Assembly: GCA_934309475.1 (NCBI GenBank)
Contig: CAKRDK010000001.1
Span: 62,001-126,000, forward strand
DNA: 64,000 nucleotides
Origin: an uncultured Roseburia sp.
GTDB lineage: Bacteria > Bacillota > Clostridia > Lachnospirales > Lachnospiraceae
Reading direction: 5' to 3'
Shown here: in pieces, positions 52,916 to 62,425 of the stretch
How positions within the stretch are numbered: the stretch's first letter is position 1
Layout: every line of letters begins with the position of its first letter
Notes under the pieces: generated by a model
What the model saw: only the letters and a program-made list of their open reading frames with translations
Databases searched by the model: none
What the model was told of the DNA's origin: nothing
Program-made: the position numbers and the translations under genes

Positions 52916-54121
52916 TTAGGACTTTCTCGCCAATTTTATCCCGCTTTCGGCAAGTGAGCGGCGAACCTTCTTGCGGGTCACTTCCACAAGACCTAATTTT
53001 GTCATATCAATCACCTCGGTCGGGATGGGATCTTTTTTCAGAAAGCTGCGGAACTCCTGCATCAGCTCTTCGTCTGCCTGTCTCGTCTCTAAATTGATAA
53101 AATCCACCAGAATCATGCCGGAGATATTGCGCACACGAAGCTGATAGGCGATTTCTTTTGCCGCTTCCAGATTAATGCGGCGGAAATTCTCCCACTTGTC
53201 TTTTTTTGCAATATTCTTACCGCTGTTGACATCGATCACCGTCAGTGCCTCCGTCGGCTGAATAATCAGATAAGCACCGGAATTCAGCCATACACGCTCA
53301 GAAAGTGCCGCTTCAATCTTTTTCTTTAATCCATAAAGTACAGAAAGTGAAATCTGCGTATCCTGATAAAATTCAACCGGAACCGCAATTTTCTCATGGG
53401 TGCAATAGGTGATGATATCCTTGTAAAGTCCTGTATCATCCGTCACAATCTTTTCAATGGAATCTAAGTAAAGATTCGAAATATTTTTCAGATAAGGCTT
53501 AGATTCTTCGGAAAGCCTGCTATAACAGGTGCGGTGCACGGCCGTTTCTTTTATCCGGCGGTATTGCGCGGTTAACGTCTCAAGTTCTTCTAAAATATCT
53601 GCATCGGGAGCACCATTTGCATTTGTGCGGAGCACTAGACCATACTCCTCGTTCTGGCACGGTGCAAGCAGCTTTTTATAATAATCCCGCGCCGTATCAT
53701 CTAATTTATGGGAAATGCCAAGCTTGCTGTTTCCGCTTGTCAGTACAAGATATTTTCCAGGAAAATTAAGATTTGTAGTCACAACCGGGTCTTTTGTCTT
53801 AATGGCTTCCTTGCAGACCTGGACGACAATCTCATCCCCCTGCACCAGCTTTTTCGCCTGTGATGTCTTTTTGACGTAAATCGGATGGCGCAAATCTTTT
53901 AAAGAAAGGTAGCAGGTCTGCTCCGGGCTGATTTTTACAAAAGCAGCATCTAAGTTCTGCACCACATTCTGCACTTTTGCAACATAAATCTGGTTCAAAA
54001 GATTTTCGTGCTGCAAAGAATCCAACTGCACATCAATCAGGCGGTAAGATTCATCAAACAGTGCAGAAACAATGCAATTCTCCTGTCCAATTGTCTCATT
54101 TGTAATCAGATAACGGTACAC
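52916..54121 (-). CDS. rng: Ribonuclease E/G family protein, short form
   Basis: Endoribonuclease of the RNase E/G family acting on mRNA or rRNA precursors. From GTG 54121 (AAAGGAG 7 bases upstream) it has 401 residues: an S1 RNA-binding domain (about 35-100, NQIYVAKVQNVVQNLDAAFV), then the RNase H-like and DNase I-like parts with the metal-binding Asp residues in LTVIDVNSGKN and MILVDFINLE. The protein ends at RRSLAESGIKLARKS, before the CPxC zinc-link of E. coli RNase G, so that Cys pair is absent. It follows the DUF2344 gene by 13 bases. Confidence 0.93.
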   Translation of the reverse strand: MYRYLITNETIGQENCIVSALFDESYRLIDVQLDSLQHENLLNQIYVAKVQNVVQNLDAAFVKISPEQTCYLSLKDLRHPIYVKKTSQAKKLVQGDEIVVQVCKEAIKTKDPVVTTNLNFPGKYLVLTSGNSKLGISHKLDDTARDYYKKLLAPCQNEEYGLVLRTNANGAPDADILEELETLTAQYRRIKETAVHRTCYSRLSEESKPYLKNISNLYLDSIEKIVTDDTGLYKDIITYCTHEKIAVPVEFYQDTQISLSVLYGLKKKIEAALSERVWLNSGAYLIIQPTEALTVIDVNSGKNIAKKDKWENFRRINLEAAKEIAYQLRVRNISGMILVDFINLETRQADEELMQEFRSFLKKDPIPTEVIDMTKLGLVEVTRKKVRRSLAESGIKLARKS

Positions 54122-54134
54122 CTGTAAACTCCTT

Positions 54135-54857
54135 TCAGGCAATTTCTTTGCCCATGTCTCCGAGTGAAACATATTTTTTGTTCTCTTCATCGTAGGAATA
54201 AACATCCAGACGATGAATCTGCATGGCATCCGGATTGTATTCCATGCCAAGAGACTGATAAAATGCCTCTAACACCAATTCCGGCTTCAGATTATCTGTA
54301 CTGCCGGTGCAGACATTTAAGTAAAATGCCGGCTGTCCTGCCTTTTCGATGATGCGAAAGCCATAGACTAACTGTTTTAAATCCATCTGTTTTTCGCTTT
54401 TTTTCGTCTTTTTTGTGATCAGGACTTCAGATGGCTCATCGAAAAAGGTCTGTAATTTTTCTTCCCATTCTTCCTTTGTAAATGGAGAGGTGTAGCCTTC
54501 TTTATAATTTAATTCATAATCGGCTGCCGCAACAATCGACATGGCTGTTTTGGCATTGCCCGGAAGTGCAACGTACTCTGTAATCTCAACACCTTCGACC
54601 ATATTGGCATTCAAGGCTTCTAACGATTCCTTTGTGGAACGTGTATCGTGTACTTCAATATCTAAATATTCACCGTCACTTGTAATTCCAACACCGAGCG
54701 GTGCTGCAAATGACATAATCTGGTGCGGTGAAAAACCTTCCGAATAACAGATATTGATATTTGCACGGCGCATTACCTTCTGAAAATAACGCATCATATC
54801 CAAGTGTCCGATGAATTTCATGACACCGTATTTTCGAAATTTAATTCTTATTTTCAA
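54135..54857 (-). CDS. Radical-SAM-associated protein, DUF2344 / TIGR03936 family
   Basis: Function unknown; the family occurs next to or fused to a B12-binding radical SAM protein. From TTG 54857 (AGGAGGT 7 bases upstream) it has 240 residues with the typical start KIRIKFRKYGVMKFIGHLDM, then SEGFSPHQIMSFAAPLGVG and GVEITEYVALPGNAKTAMS. It overlaps the radical SAM gene by 17 bases, indicating translational coupling, and lies between it and RNase E/G. Confidence 0.92.
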   Translation of the reverse strand: MKIRIKFRKYGVMKFIGHLDMMRYFQKVMRRANINICYSEGFSPHQIMSFAAPLGVGITSDGEYLDIEVHDTRSTKESLEALNANMVEGVEITEYVALPGNAKTAMSIVAAADYELNYKEGYTSPFTKEEWEEKLQTFFDEPSEVLITKKTKKSEKQMDLKQLVYGFRIIEKAGQPAFYLNVCTGSTDNLKPELVLEAFYQSLGMEYNPDAMQIHRLDVYSYDEENKKYVSLGDMGKEIA

Positions 54858-56709
54858 CGCAGACACCTCCTCCAAATCTTGCTACGCCACAGCCGGAACA
54901 GCGCATACGGCAGTTTGGTGTGACAGTTTCGGCATGAGCTGTCTCCCATTCTCTCTTTAAAAATGCCTTTGTGACACCGACATCGATGAAATCCCATGGG
55001 AAGATTTCGTCTAACGGACGTTCCCGCATGGTATAAAAATCAGGGTCAATTCCACATTCTGCAAAGCTCTCCATCCAGCGCTCATTGTCATAATATTCTG
55101 ACCATGCATCAAAGATAGCACCTTTTTCGTAAGCCTTTAAGATAGCCTGTCCAATTTTACGGTCACCTCTGGCAAAAATACCTTCTAAGACCGTCACGTC
55201 CGCCTCATGCCAGTTGTATTTGATACTCTTGCGGTTTAACTGCTCTTTCACCGTATCATTTACAACTTTTGCACGCTCTAAATAGTTGTCCGGTGTATAC
55301 ATTCTCGCCCATTGGAACGGCGTGAATGGCTTCGGAACAAAGAAAGACGTACTGATGGTAATCTGACATTTTCCGTTTCGTTTTTCCTTTGGAACCGTGT
55401 CGTAGTAAAGCATTGCAATCTCATTTGCGAGTTCCGGAATCGCACGCATATCTTCCTCCGTCTCCGTCGGAAGTCCAAGCATAAAGTAAAGTTTTACCTT
55501 ATTCCAGCCACCCTCGAATGCAAGACCGGCTCCGTTTAAGATGACTTCTTTCGTCAGACCTTTGTTAATAACATCACGAAGTCGCTGGGAACCTGCCTCC
55601 GGTGCAAACGTTAAGCTGCTCTTCTTAATATCCTGCACTTTGCTCATAACATCTAACGAAAATGCATCAATTCGGAGGGAAGGCAGCGAAATATTAACGC
55701 CTTTTTCCTTAAATTCATCAATCAGGAAGGTCACGAGTTCCTCTAACTGGGAATAATCAGAAGAACTTAAAGAACTCAAAGAGATTTCCTCATGTCCTGT
55801 CGACTGAATCATCTTGTAAGCTAAATCTTTTAAGCGTTCCACATTTTTCTCACGGGTCGGACGGTAAACCATTCCCGCCTGGCAGAAACGGCATCCTCTG
55901 ATACAGCCGCGCTGAATCTCTAACACGACACGATCCTGTGTTGCCTTGATAAACGGAACAACCGGTTTTTCCGGATAAACTGCCTCCGTCATATCCATGA
56001 CAAGCTGTTTTTGAACCGTAGCCGGAACGTCTTCATATTTCGGTGTAAATGCGGCAATCGTTCCATCTTCCTTGTAAGTCACTTCATAGAGTGACGGAAC
56101 ATAGATGCCCGGAATATGAGAAGCTTCGCGCAAGAACTCCTGGCGGCTTTTTCCTGTGGCTCTCTTTTCTTTGTAAAGCTCAAACAGTGCATCATAGCTG
56201 ATTTCCCCTTCTCCCATATAGAAAAGGTCAAAAAAATCCGCAATCGGCTCCGGATTATAAGTACAAGGACCTCCACCGATTACAATTGGGTCATCTTCTG
56301 CCCTGTCCTTTGACAAAAGTGAGATTCCCGATAAATCTAAAATCTGTAAAATATTGGTATAACACATCTCATACTGGAGTGTAATGCCAAGAAAATCAAA
56401 GTTTTTAATAGGTTCCTGCGATTCTAATGCAAAAAGCGGAATCTTTTCCTCTTTCATCACGGCATGTAAATCCGGCCATGGAGAGTAGACACGTTCACAC
56501 CAGACATCTTCCCTTTTATTAAACATGTCATAGAGAATCTGAATTCCAAGATGGGACATTCCAATCTCGTAGACATCCGGGAAACACATAGCAAAACGAA
56601 TTTCGACATCATGTTTATCTTTTTGAATGCTGTTCCATTCGTTTCCGATGTAACGCGCCGGTTTATCAATTTTCATCAGTATTTCATCTGATAAAGCTAA
56701 TTTCGTCAT
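54841..56709 (-). CDS. B12-binding-domain radical SAM protein, TIGR03960 family
   Basis: Radical SAM enzyme of unknown reaction. From ATG 56709 (GAAAGGA about 10 bases upstream) it has 622 residues: N-terminal cobalamin-binding-like region (MCFPDVYEIGMSHLGIQIL), radical SAM Cys motif CIRGCRFCQAG (CxxxCxxC) near residue 290, the TIM-barrel core with FMLGLPTETEEDM, and a C-terminal Cys cluster (CRMRCSGCGVARFGGGVC) that could hold a further Fe-S cluster. Its partner DUF2344 gene overlaps it. Confidence 0.93.
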   Translation of the reverse strand: MTKLALSDEILMKIDKPARYIGNEWNSIQKDKHDVEIRFAMCFPDVYEIGMSHLGIQILYDMFNKREDVWCERVYSPWPDLHAVMKEEKIPLFALESQEPIKNFDFLGITLQYEMCYTNILQILDLSGISLLSKDRAEDDPIVIGGGPCTYNPEPIADFFDLFYMGEGEISYDALFELYKEKRATGKSRQEFLREASHIPGIYVPSLYEVTYKEDGTIAAFTPKYEDVPATVQKQLVMDMTEAVYPEKPVVPFIKATQDRVVLEIQRGCIRGCRFCQAGMVYRPTREKNVERLKDLAYKMIQSTGHEEISLSSLSSSDYSQLEELVTFLIDEFKEKGVNISLPSLRIDAFSLDVMSKVQDIKKSSLTFAPEAGSQRLRDVINKGLTKEVILNGAGLAFEGGWNKVKLYFMLGLPTETEEDMRAIPELANEIAMLYYDTVPKEKRNGKCQITISTSFFVPKPFTPFQWARMYTPDNYLERAKVVNDTVKEQLNRKSIKYNWHEADVTVLEGIFARGDRKIGQAILKAYEKGAIFDAWSEYYDNERWMESFAECGIDPDFYTMRERPLDEIFPWDFIDVGVTKAFLKREWETAHAETVTPNCRMRCSGCGVARFGGGVCVENKN

Positions 56710-56771
56710 CAAAAATGTATCCTTTCTCATTGCGTCAATGTCAAGAATTATACTAAAATCCATAGGATTCG

Positions 56772-57083
56772 TCAATCCTGCGCCATTTGTATCATAACAT
56801 AATTTTCGAGTTTTTGGTAGGATTCGTTCTCTGAAATGGCAGTTACAACATCCTGCGCACTGTAATTTGAAATTTTAGTACCGGTAGCATCGCAGTACAG
56901 ATAGACGCAGAACAGAAAAATGGCGATTAAAAACCGTAATTTAAACAAAGAAAATGAAGATGATTCCTCTACTTTTCCAGAAAAATCATCTTCATCTGTT
57001 CTCATTCGTCCATATCCCATCTCAAAAGATTTCTTCACCTCAGCAACATAACGTTTCCGCTCATCAATATCATATCCTGTCAT
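56772..57083 (-). CDS. Small single-TM protein of unknown function
   Basis: Not recognised. From ATG 57083 (GAAGGGGA 5 bases upstream) it has 103 residues: a charged N-terminal half (ERKRYVAEVKKSFEMGYG, then DEDDFSGKVEE), a membrane helix at about 48-66 (FLIAIFLFCVYLYCDATG), and an extracellular tail of about 35 residues predicted helical (YQKLENYVMIQMAQD). The intracellular part is acidic. It sits between the his operon and the radical SAM pair. Confidence 0.65.
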   Translation of the reverse strand: MTGYDIDERKRYVAEVKKSFEMGYGRMRTDEDDFSGKVEESSSFSLFKLRFLIAIFLFCVYLYCDATGTKISNYSAQDVVTAISENESYQKLENYVMIQMAQD

Positions 57084-57138
57084 GGCAGTCCCCTTCAAAG
57101 TCTTCCCTAACATTTATGATATGAAATACGAAAATATG

Positions 57139-58419
57139 CTAACGCTGTGAAAGTTCCTGTGTGATATCTTCCCAGGTCACGCCTTTTTCAGCCATTAAGA
57201 CCATCACGTGATACAGGAAATCGGAAATTTCGTATTTAATTTCTTCAGGGTCAGGGTTTTTCGCTGCAATTACAATCTCCGTTGCCTCTTCCCCGACTTT
57301 TTTCAAAATCTTGTCAATTCCTTTGTCGAACAGGTAGTTCGTGTAAGAACCTTCCTTCGGATTCGCTCTCCGGTCTAAAATAATCTGGTAAACATCCTCG
57401 AATACCTTAAGCGGGTTCTTCTCGATGTATTCTTTTTTGACGATGTCATTGTAAAAACAGCTTGGTGCTCCGGTGTGGCACGCAACGCCCACCTGAGATA
57501 CTTTTGCTAAAATGGTGTCAAAATCGCAGTCCGCTGTCAAAGATTTCACATACTGGATGTGACCGGATGTCATGCCCTTTGTCCAAAGTTCTTTGCGGCT
57601 TCTGCTGTAATAAGTCATCTTTCCAATGTTGATGGTCGTCTGGAACGCTTCCTCATTCATGTAAGCTAACATGAGAACCTCATCTGTCCGGTAGTCCTGT
57701 ACAATAACCGGAATCAGTCCATCGGAATTCAACTTAAAGTCAGACCATTTTAATGCAGGTGCAAAGTTGTCCATCTTAATGCCTTCCTCAGAAAGCTGGG
57801 ACTTCAATTCCATTACATCCGTACTTGTATCATTGATAAAATTGCCTGCAATTCCACGCACATGATTTCTCTTCAATACCTCAATAATCTGTTCGTAATC
57901 ACACTCGTCAAACCAGACAACATAAGGAATCTCTGTCAGGTTCTCAATTGCATCCATGACGGAACGGTTCAACACGAGCATCTCGTGAATGCATTCTTTC
58001 ATGGTCTCATGATGTTTAAATACAAAATCAACATTCTCAACAGAAATTAAAACTCTGTCTTTCCCAAAACGGCTGCTTGCCTCGGTTGCAAGGTCAATGC
58101 TGACCGGCTTTGAACCATTTAAGATGACCTGTAAACATCCTGCATAAATCAGTTTCTTAACATCTTCTAAGCGGTTAATGTTGCCGCCTGCACACACTTT
58201 AATCTCCACGTTACGGTTGATGTTACGAATCGTTCCGATATTTTTCTCATGTTCCTCATCATCTTCCGACAAATCGAAAATAATGATTTTGTCAATTCCG
58301 CTATCGTTGTAAAGCTTTGCAAGATGAATGACATCATCTACAATAGTAAAATCTTCCGGAGATTTCACCGCTTTTCCATTCTTCAGATAAATTGTTGCGA
58401 CTATATTTTTCTGTTCCAT
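57139..58419 (-). CDS. hisIE: HisIE bifunctional enzyme with N-terminal HisA/HisF-like domain
   Basis: Catalyses two histidine steps, PR-ATP pyrophosphohydrolase and PR-AMP cyclohydrolase. It is 426 residues against about 200 for HisIE. HisI lies at about 222-330 ([37 protein letters not shown]) and HisE at about 337-426 ([15 protein letters not shown]). Residues 1-215 are a HisA/HisF-like barrel: [20 protein letters not shown] matches the phosphate-binding strand pattern. The usual first-strand Asp (AIDLKxG) is Tyr (TIYLKNGK), and the fifth-strand Asp is Glu (ISVENV), so it is probably not catalytic. It is last in the his operon. Confidence 0.93.
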   Translation of the reverse strand: MEQKNIVATIYLKNGKAVKSPEDFTIVDDVIHLAKLYNDSGIDKIIIFDLSEDDEEHEKNIGTIRNINRNVEIKVCAGGNINRLEDVKKLIYAGCLQVILNGSKPVSIDLATEASSRFGKDRVLISVENVDFVFKHHETMKECIHEMLVLNRSVMDAIENLTEIPYVVWFDECDYEQIIEVLKRNHVRGIAGNFINDTSTDVMELKSQLSEEGIKMDNFAPALKWSDFKLNSDGLIPVIVQDYRTDEVLMLAYMNEEAFQTTINIGKMTYYSRSRKELWTKGMTSGHIQYVKSLTADCDFDTILAKVSQVGVACHTGAPSCFYNDIVKKEYIEKNPLKVFEDVYQIILDRRANPKEGSYTNYLFDKGIDKILKKVGEEATEIVIAAKNPDPEEIKYEISDFLYHVMVLMAEKGVTWEDITQELSQR

Positions 58420-58460
58420 TATCTCTATCCATGCCTTTCCAATTCTCAGTTGCTGTTATG

Positions 58461-59048
58461 TTAAAGACTTCCTTTCGTTGACAAGACATCTTTAATTCTT
58501 TCGTCAAAGGTCACTGCCTCATCGAGGGCGCGGGCGAATGCCTTAAACATTGCCTCTATCATATGATGGTTATTCCCACCGGATAATACTTTGATATGCA
58601 GATTCATTCCGGCTGCATAAGAAATCGCGTAAAAGAATTCTCTTACCATTTCCGTATCAAAATCACCGACACGCTCTGCCGTAAATTCCCCATCGAATAC
58701 CAGATAAGGTCTACCGGACAAGTCAACCGCACATAACACAAGCGTCTCGTCCATCGGTAAAATACAGCTTCCGAACCGCTTAATGCCGCGTTTATCCCCT
58801 AATGCCTGCCTGATGGCACTGCCTAAAACGATTCCGGCGTCCTCAATGGTGTGGTGGCAATCCACCTCTAAATCGCCGTCAGCTTCTAAGCTTAAATCAA
58901 AAAAACCATGTCTTGCAAAGCCGTCTAACATATGATCAAAGAAGCCGATTCCGGTGTGCACGGATGCCGTTCCACTGCCGTCAAGTTCAATTGCTGCCTT
59001 AATATCCGTCTCTTTTGTTGTTCTGGTAATCTCTGCCTTTCTGCTCAT
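58461..59048 (-). CDS. hisB: Imidazoleglycerol-phosphate dehydratase HisB
   Basis: Dehydrates imidazole glycerol phosphate to imidazole acetol phosphate. The 195-residue, monofunctional enzyme (no phosphatase domain) shows GIGFFDHMLDGFARHG, DCHHTIEDAGIVLG and NNHHMIEAMFKAFARAL, the paired His-rich metal motifs. It lies between hisD and the HisIE fusion. Confidence 0.97.
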   Translation of the reverse strand: MSRKAEITRTTKETDIKAAIELDGSGTASVHTGIGFFDHMLDGFARHGFFDLSLEADGDLEVDCHHTIEDAGIVLGSAIRQALGDKRGIKRFGSCILPMDETLVLCAVDLSGRPYLVFDGEFTAERVGDFDTEMVREFFYAISYAAGMNLHIKVLSGGNNHHMIEAMFKAFARALDEAVTFDERIKDVLSTKGSL

Positions 59049-59125
59049 TCCCGCACTCCTTCTCCTATTGGAATTCTCCTCATTTATTATACCGCTATCT
59101 TCTCCAAAAAGGAATAGCCAAACCT

Positions 59126-60418
59126 CTACTTTTCAAAACGTACACGGATAGAATTTGCGTGAGCCGTCAGTTTCTCACATTCCGCAAACTGCACAATATC
59201 CTGATAGACAGGCTCTAATGCCTCTCTTGAATAAGAGATGATGCTTGACTTTTTGATGAAATCATCAACGCTAAGCGGCGAGAAAAACTTTGCTGTTCCG
59301 TTTGTCGGAAGGACATGGTTTGGACCTGCAAAATAATCGCCTAATGGCTCACTCGAATATTCTCCTAAGAAAATAGCTCCGGCATTTTTTATCTTTGTCA
59401 TAACCTCGAACGGATTCTTTGTGACTAACTCTAAGTGTTCGGATGCAATCTCATTTGCAGTGTCAATCGCTTCCGTTAAATCGTTTGCCACCAGAATATA
59501 GCCGTAATTGTCTAAGGATTTCTGGATGATTTCTTTTCTTGATAAATTCTTCACAAACTCATCCACTTCTTCTGACACCTGCTTTGCAAGTTCCATGCTC
59601 GTCGTAATCAAAATGGCGGACGCCATCTCGTCATGCTCTGCCTGGGAAAGCAGATCAGCCGCCACGAAACGCGGATTCGCAGTCTCATCTGCCAAAACCA
59701 AAATCTCACTAGGCCCTGCGATGGAATCAATGCTGACGTGGCCAAATACAGCCTTTTTGGCAAGGGCAACATAGATATTGCCCGGTCCCACAATTTTATC
59801 TACTTTCGGGACGCTTTCAGTTCCAAACGCAAGTGCTGCGATTGCCTGTGCACCGCCCGCTTTATAGATTTTATCTACACCCGCCTCTTTTGCTGCGACA
59901 AGTGTGGATGGATAAACTTTTCCGTTTTTATCCGGAGGTGTTGTCATGATGATAGTTTTGACGCCTGCCACTTTTGCCGGGATGACATTCATCAGTACAG
60001 AGGAAGGATACACCGCTTTTCCGCCCGGAACATAGACACCGACTTTTTCAAGCGGAGTCACCTTCTGTCCTAAGATAATGCCGGAATCCTCGGAATCAAA
60101 CCAGGAATACTGTCTCTGTTTTGCGTGATAATCACGGATATTGACCAAGGCTTTTCGAATGACTTCAAGTAATTTCTCATCCACTAGGGAATAAGCTTCC
60201 TCAATCTCTTCGTCTGTGACAAGCACGTTTGAGGCATCTAACTTCACACCGTCAAATTTTTCTGTATAAGCAAAAAGAGCTTCGTCTTTTTTGGCTCTGA
60301 CTTCCTCGATAATCGCATTTACCCTGCCTTCAAATTCCCCATAAGAATTCGGACTTCTTTTCAAAAGATTTTCTAAGATATCTGTTTTGGTTTCTTCGTT
60401 TAACGTTAATATTCTCAT
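59126..60418 (-). CDS. hisD: Histidinol dehydrogenase HisD
   Basis: Oxidises histidinol to histidine with NAD in two steps, zinc-dependent. The 430-residue protein contains VGVYVPGGKAVYPSSVLMN, IVGPGNIYVALAKKAVFG, SQAEHDEMASAILIT, and the C-terminal GPNHVLPTNGTAKFFSPLSV followed by Asp-Phe. Length is normal. It follows hisG by 17 bases. Confidence 0.98.
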   Translation of the reverse strand: MRILTLNEETKTDILENLLKRSPNSYGEFEGRVNAIIEEVRAKKDEALFAYTEKFDGVKLDASNVLVTDEEIEEAYSLVDEKLLEVIRKALVNIRDYHAKQRQYSWFDSEDSGIILGQKVTPLEKVGVYVPGGKAVYPSSVLMNVIPAKVAGVKTIIMTTPPDKNGKVYPSTLVAAKEAGVDKIYKAGGAQAIAALAFGTESVPKVDKIVGPGNIYVALAKKAVFGHVSIDSIAGPSEILVLADETANPRFVAADLLSQAEHDEMASAILITTSMELAKQVSEEVDEFVKNLSRKEIIQKSLDNYGYILVANDLTEAIDTANEIASEHLELVTKNPFEVMTKIKNAGAIFLGEYSSEPLGDYFAGPNHVLPTNGTAKFFSPLSVDDFIKKSSIISYSREALEPVYQDIVQFAECEKLTAHANSIRVRFEK

Positions 60419-60435
60419 CTATTTTCCCATCCTTC

Positions 60436-61089
60436 TCAATTACGGTTTAAAACTTCCTTTAAGTCTGTGATTAAGTTCGTGATTCGTTCATGCTCCATTT
60501 TCATGCTGACCTGATTGACCACCATTCTCGCAGACAACGGACAAACCTCTTCTAGCACGGTCAGTCCATTCTCACGGAGCGTAGAACCGGTCTCTACAAT
60601 GTCACAGATGACTTCAGACAAGCCTACAATCGGTGCAAGCTCAATGGAGCCGTTTAACTTGATAATCTCAACTGTCTGGTGCTTTTTATTGTAAAAATAA
60701 TCTTTTGCAATATGCGGATATTTCGTTGCAACACGAATCAGTTCATGATGCTGCAATAAGTCCTTCGCGCTTTCCGGTCCGCAGATACACATACGGCATT
60801 TTCCAAAGCCTAAGTCTAGTACTTCGTAAATGTTTCGTCCCTCTTCTAAAATCGTATCTTTTCCGACGATACCGATATCCGCTGCACCGTATTCCACATA
60901 GGTCGGAACATCCGGCCCTTTTGCAAGGAAAAAACGAAGCTTTAATTCTTCGTTGACAAAAATTAACTTTCTCGTATCTTTATCCTTCATTTCCTCACAG
61001 GTAATGCCAACCTGTTCAAACAGTTCTAATGTTTTCTTTGCAAGACGTCCCTTTCCCAATGCAAACGTCAGATATCTCTTCTCTTCCAT
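60436..61089 (-). CDS. hisG: ATP phosphoribosyltransferase catalytic subunit HisG (short form)
   Basis: First histidine step: ATP plus PRPP to phosphoribosyl-ATP. From ATG 61089 (GAGGAGCGGG upstream) it has 217 residues, the short form lacking the C-terminal regulatory domain, which needs HisZ. Motifs: FALGKGRLAKKTLELF, VEYGAADIGIVGKDT and the PRPP loop DIVETGSTLRENGL. hisZ lies immediately upstream, 19 bases from this start. Confidence 0.97.
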   Translation of the reverse strand: MEEKRYLTFALGKGRLAKKTLELFEQVGITCEEMKDKDTRKLIFVNEELKLRFFLAKGPDVPTYVEYGAADIGIVGKDTILEEGRNIYEVLDLGFGKCRMCICGPESAKDLLQHHELIRVATKYPHIAKDYFYNKKHQTVEIIKLNGSIELAPIVGLSEVICDIVETGSTLRENGLTVLEEVCPLSARMVVNQVSMKMEHERITNLITDLKEVLNRN

Positions 61090-61108
61090 TTTCCCGCTCC
61101 TCACTTTC

Positions 61109-62299
61109 CTACAAATATATGACATCTGCTAAATGGTTGCGCAACGCATAGGCTTCATAATCGGCATTTGTTTTCCCGGTATCTTTTCGAATCAGTTCCA
61201 CGTTTCTGCCGTCTTTCCTCTTTTGCATTGCAAGCTGTATTGCGTTTGTTTTCTGTGCATCCTCATAAACAATCAATACATTCTGATGCGCAACCGGTAT
61301 ATCAATTTTTTGTCTGGAAAGTGCCGCCATCAACTGATCAACTACGATTGCAAATCCAATAGATGCGGAATCTTTTCCAAAATGAGTCAGAAGTTCATCG
61401 TAGCGGCCGCCTTTTACAATCGCTTCTCCCGTTCCGAAGGTATAACCGGCAAAAATAATTCCGGTGTAGTATTCATAATGGCTGATAACGCCGAGTTCGT
61501 AGGAAATATATTTCTCAATGCCATAGACTTCAAGTACTTTCTGAAGCTCTTCAAGATGAATTAATGCATGTAAAATCTTAGGGTAATCTTTCGCATAAGA
61601 TTTTGCCTGAACCAGTTCCTCTGTCCCGTCATAAAATTTCCCAAGCATTGCAAAAAGCTGTGACAGTTCCGGGTTCAGATGAAATCCTTCCACCAGTTCT
61701 TCCACCCCAAAGAAATTCTTGTTTGCGATAAGATCCCGCAGTTCTAGAATCTCATTCTCCTCTAAACCTGCAGCTTCAACAAGTCCCTCTAAGAAATCAA
61801 CATGCCCAACGCTCAACTGAAAATCCGTAAGTCCCGCGCACAGCAGGCATTCCGTCGCAAGTGCTAAAATCTCAGCATCCGCATCAATGGACTTATCCCC
61901 GATTAATTCCGCTCCCAGCTGTGTACTCTCTTTCAGGCGTCCCTGATAGCTGTTGTTATTGATGAAGGTATTGCCCAGATAACAGAGACGAATCGGCATA
62001 TCTTCATCCATGAAATATTTTGCGGCAGAACGTGCGATAGACGGCGTGATATCCGGTCTTAACACGAGTGTATTGCCTTCCCGGTCAAAAAATTTGTAAA
62101 GTTCTTTTGACGGGGTTGTTCCAATCTCTTTTCCAAAAATATCGAAGAATTCGAATGTCGGTGTCTGGATGGTATGATATCCGTATTCTTTCATGGCATG
62201 ATGCAGGCTGTCCTGCAAAATCATTTTCTTTTCACATTCGTCATTGTAAATGTCGCGGACACCTTCCGGCGTGTGTAACAGCTTTCTTTTCATGTTCAT
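61109..62299 (-). CDS. hisZ: ATP phosphoribosyltransferase regulatory subunit HisZ
   Basis: HisRS-like regulatory partner of short HisG. It has 396 residues from ATG 62299 (AAGG 7 bases upstream); ATG 62293 is nearly as good. The class II synthetase fold is visible: TPEGVRDIYNDECEKK, TPTFEFFDIFGKE, motif-2-like LVLRPDITPSIARSAAKYF, and KGGRYDELLTHFGKDSASIG. The C-terminal anticodon-binding domain of true HisRS is reduced. It is first in the operon, behind a consensus promoter. Confidence 0.96.
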   Translation of the reverse strand: MNMKRKLLHTPEGVRDIYNDECEKKMILQDSLHHAMKEYGYHTIQTPTFEFFDIFGKEIGTTPSKELYKFFDREGNTLVLRPDITPSIARSAAKYFMDEDMPIRLCYLGNTFINNNSYQGRLKESTQLGAELIGDKSIDADAEILALATECLLCAGLTDFQLSVGHVDFLEGLVEAAGLEENEILELRDLIANKNFFGVEELVEGFHLNPELSQLFAMLGKFYDGTEELVQAKSYAKDYPKILHALIHLEELQKVLEVYGIEKYISYELGVISHYEYYTGIIFAGYTFGTGEAIVKGGRYDELLTHFGKDSASIGFAIVVDQLMAALSRQKIDIPVAHQNVLIVYEDAQKTNAIQLAMQKRKDGRNVELIRKDTGKTNADYEAYALRNHLADVIYL

Positions 62300-62358
62300 C
62301 TTCCTACCTTCTAATCCCATTTCGTCTTCTTTTCCCATAGGATAACAGCCGACACTTT

Positions 62359-62382
62359 ATTGTGCTACCATGCTACCACAAT
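62359..62382 (-). promoter_or_regulatory. Palindrome with tandem repeat in the his operon leader
   Basis: ATTGTG (62359-62364) and CACAAT (62377-62382) are inverted around CTACCATGCTAC. Within it TGCTACCA is exactly repeated in tandem (62363-62378). It lies just downstream of the promoter, about +10 to +35, where a repressor would block transcription. Operator function is inference. Confidence 0.5.
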
Positions 62383-62396
62383 GAAATATTGGGTTT

Positions 62397-62425
62397 ATTA
62401 TAGGCGATAGTGAAAAAAATGTCAA
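62397..62425 (-). promoter_or_regulatory. Consensus promoter of the his operon
   Basis: Minus strand TTGACA (62420-62425), 17-base spacer, TATAAT (62397-62402): a perfect sigma-A match. The -35 overlaps the recU stop codon. Confidence 0.92.
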
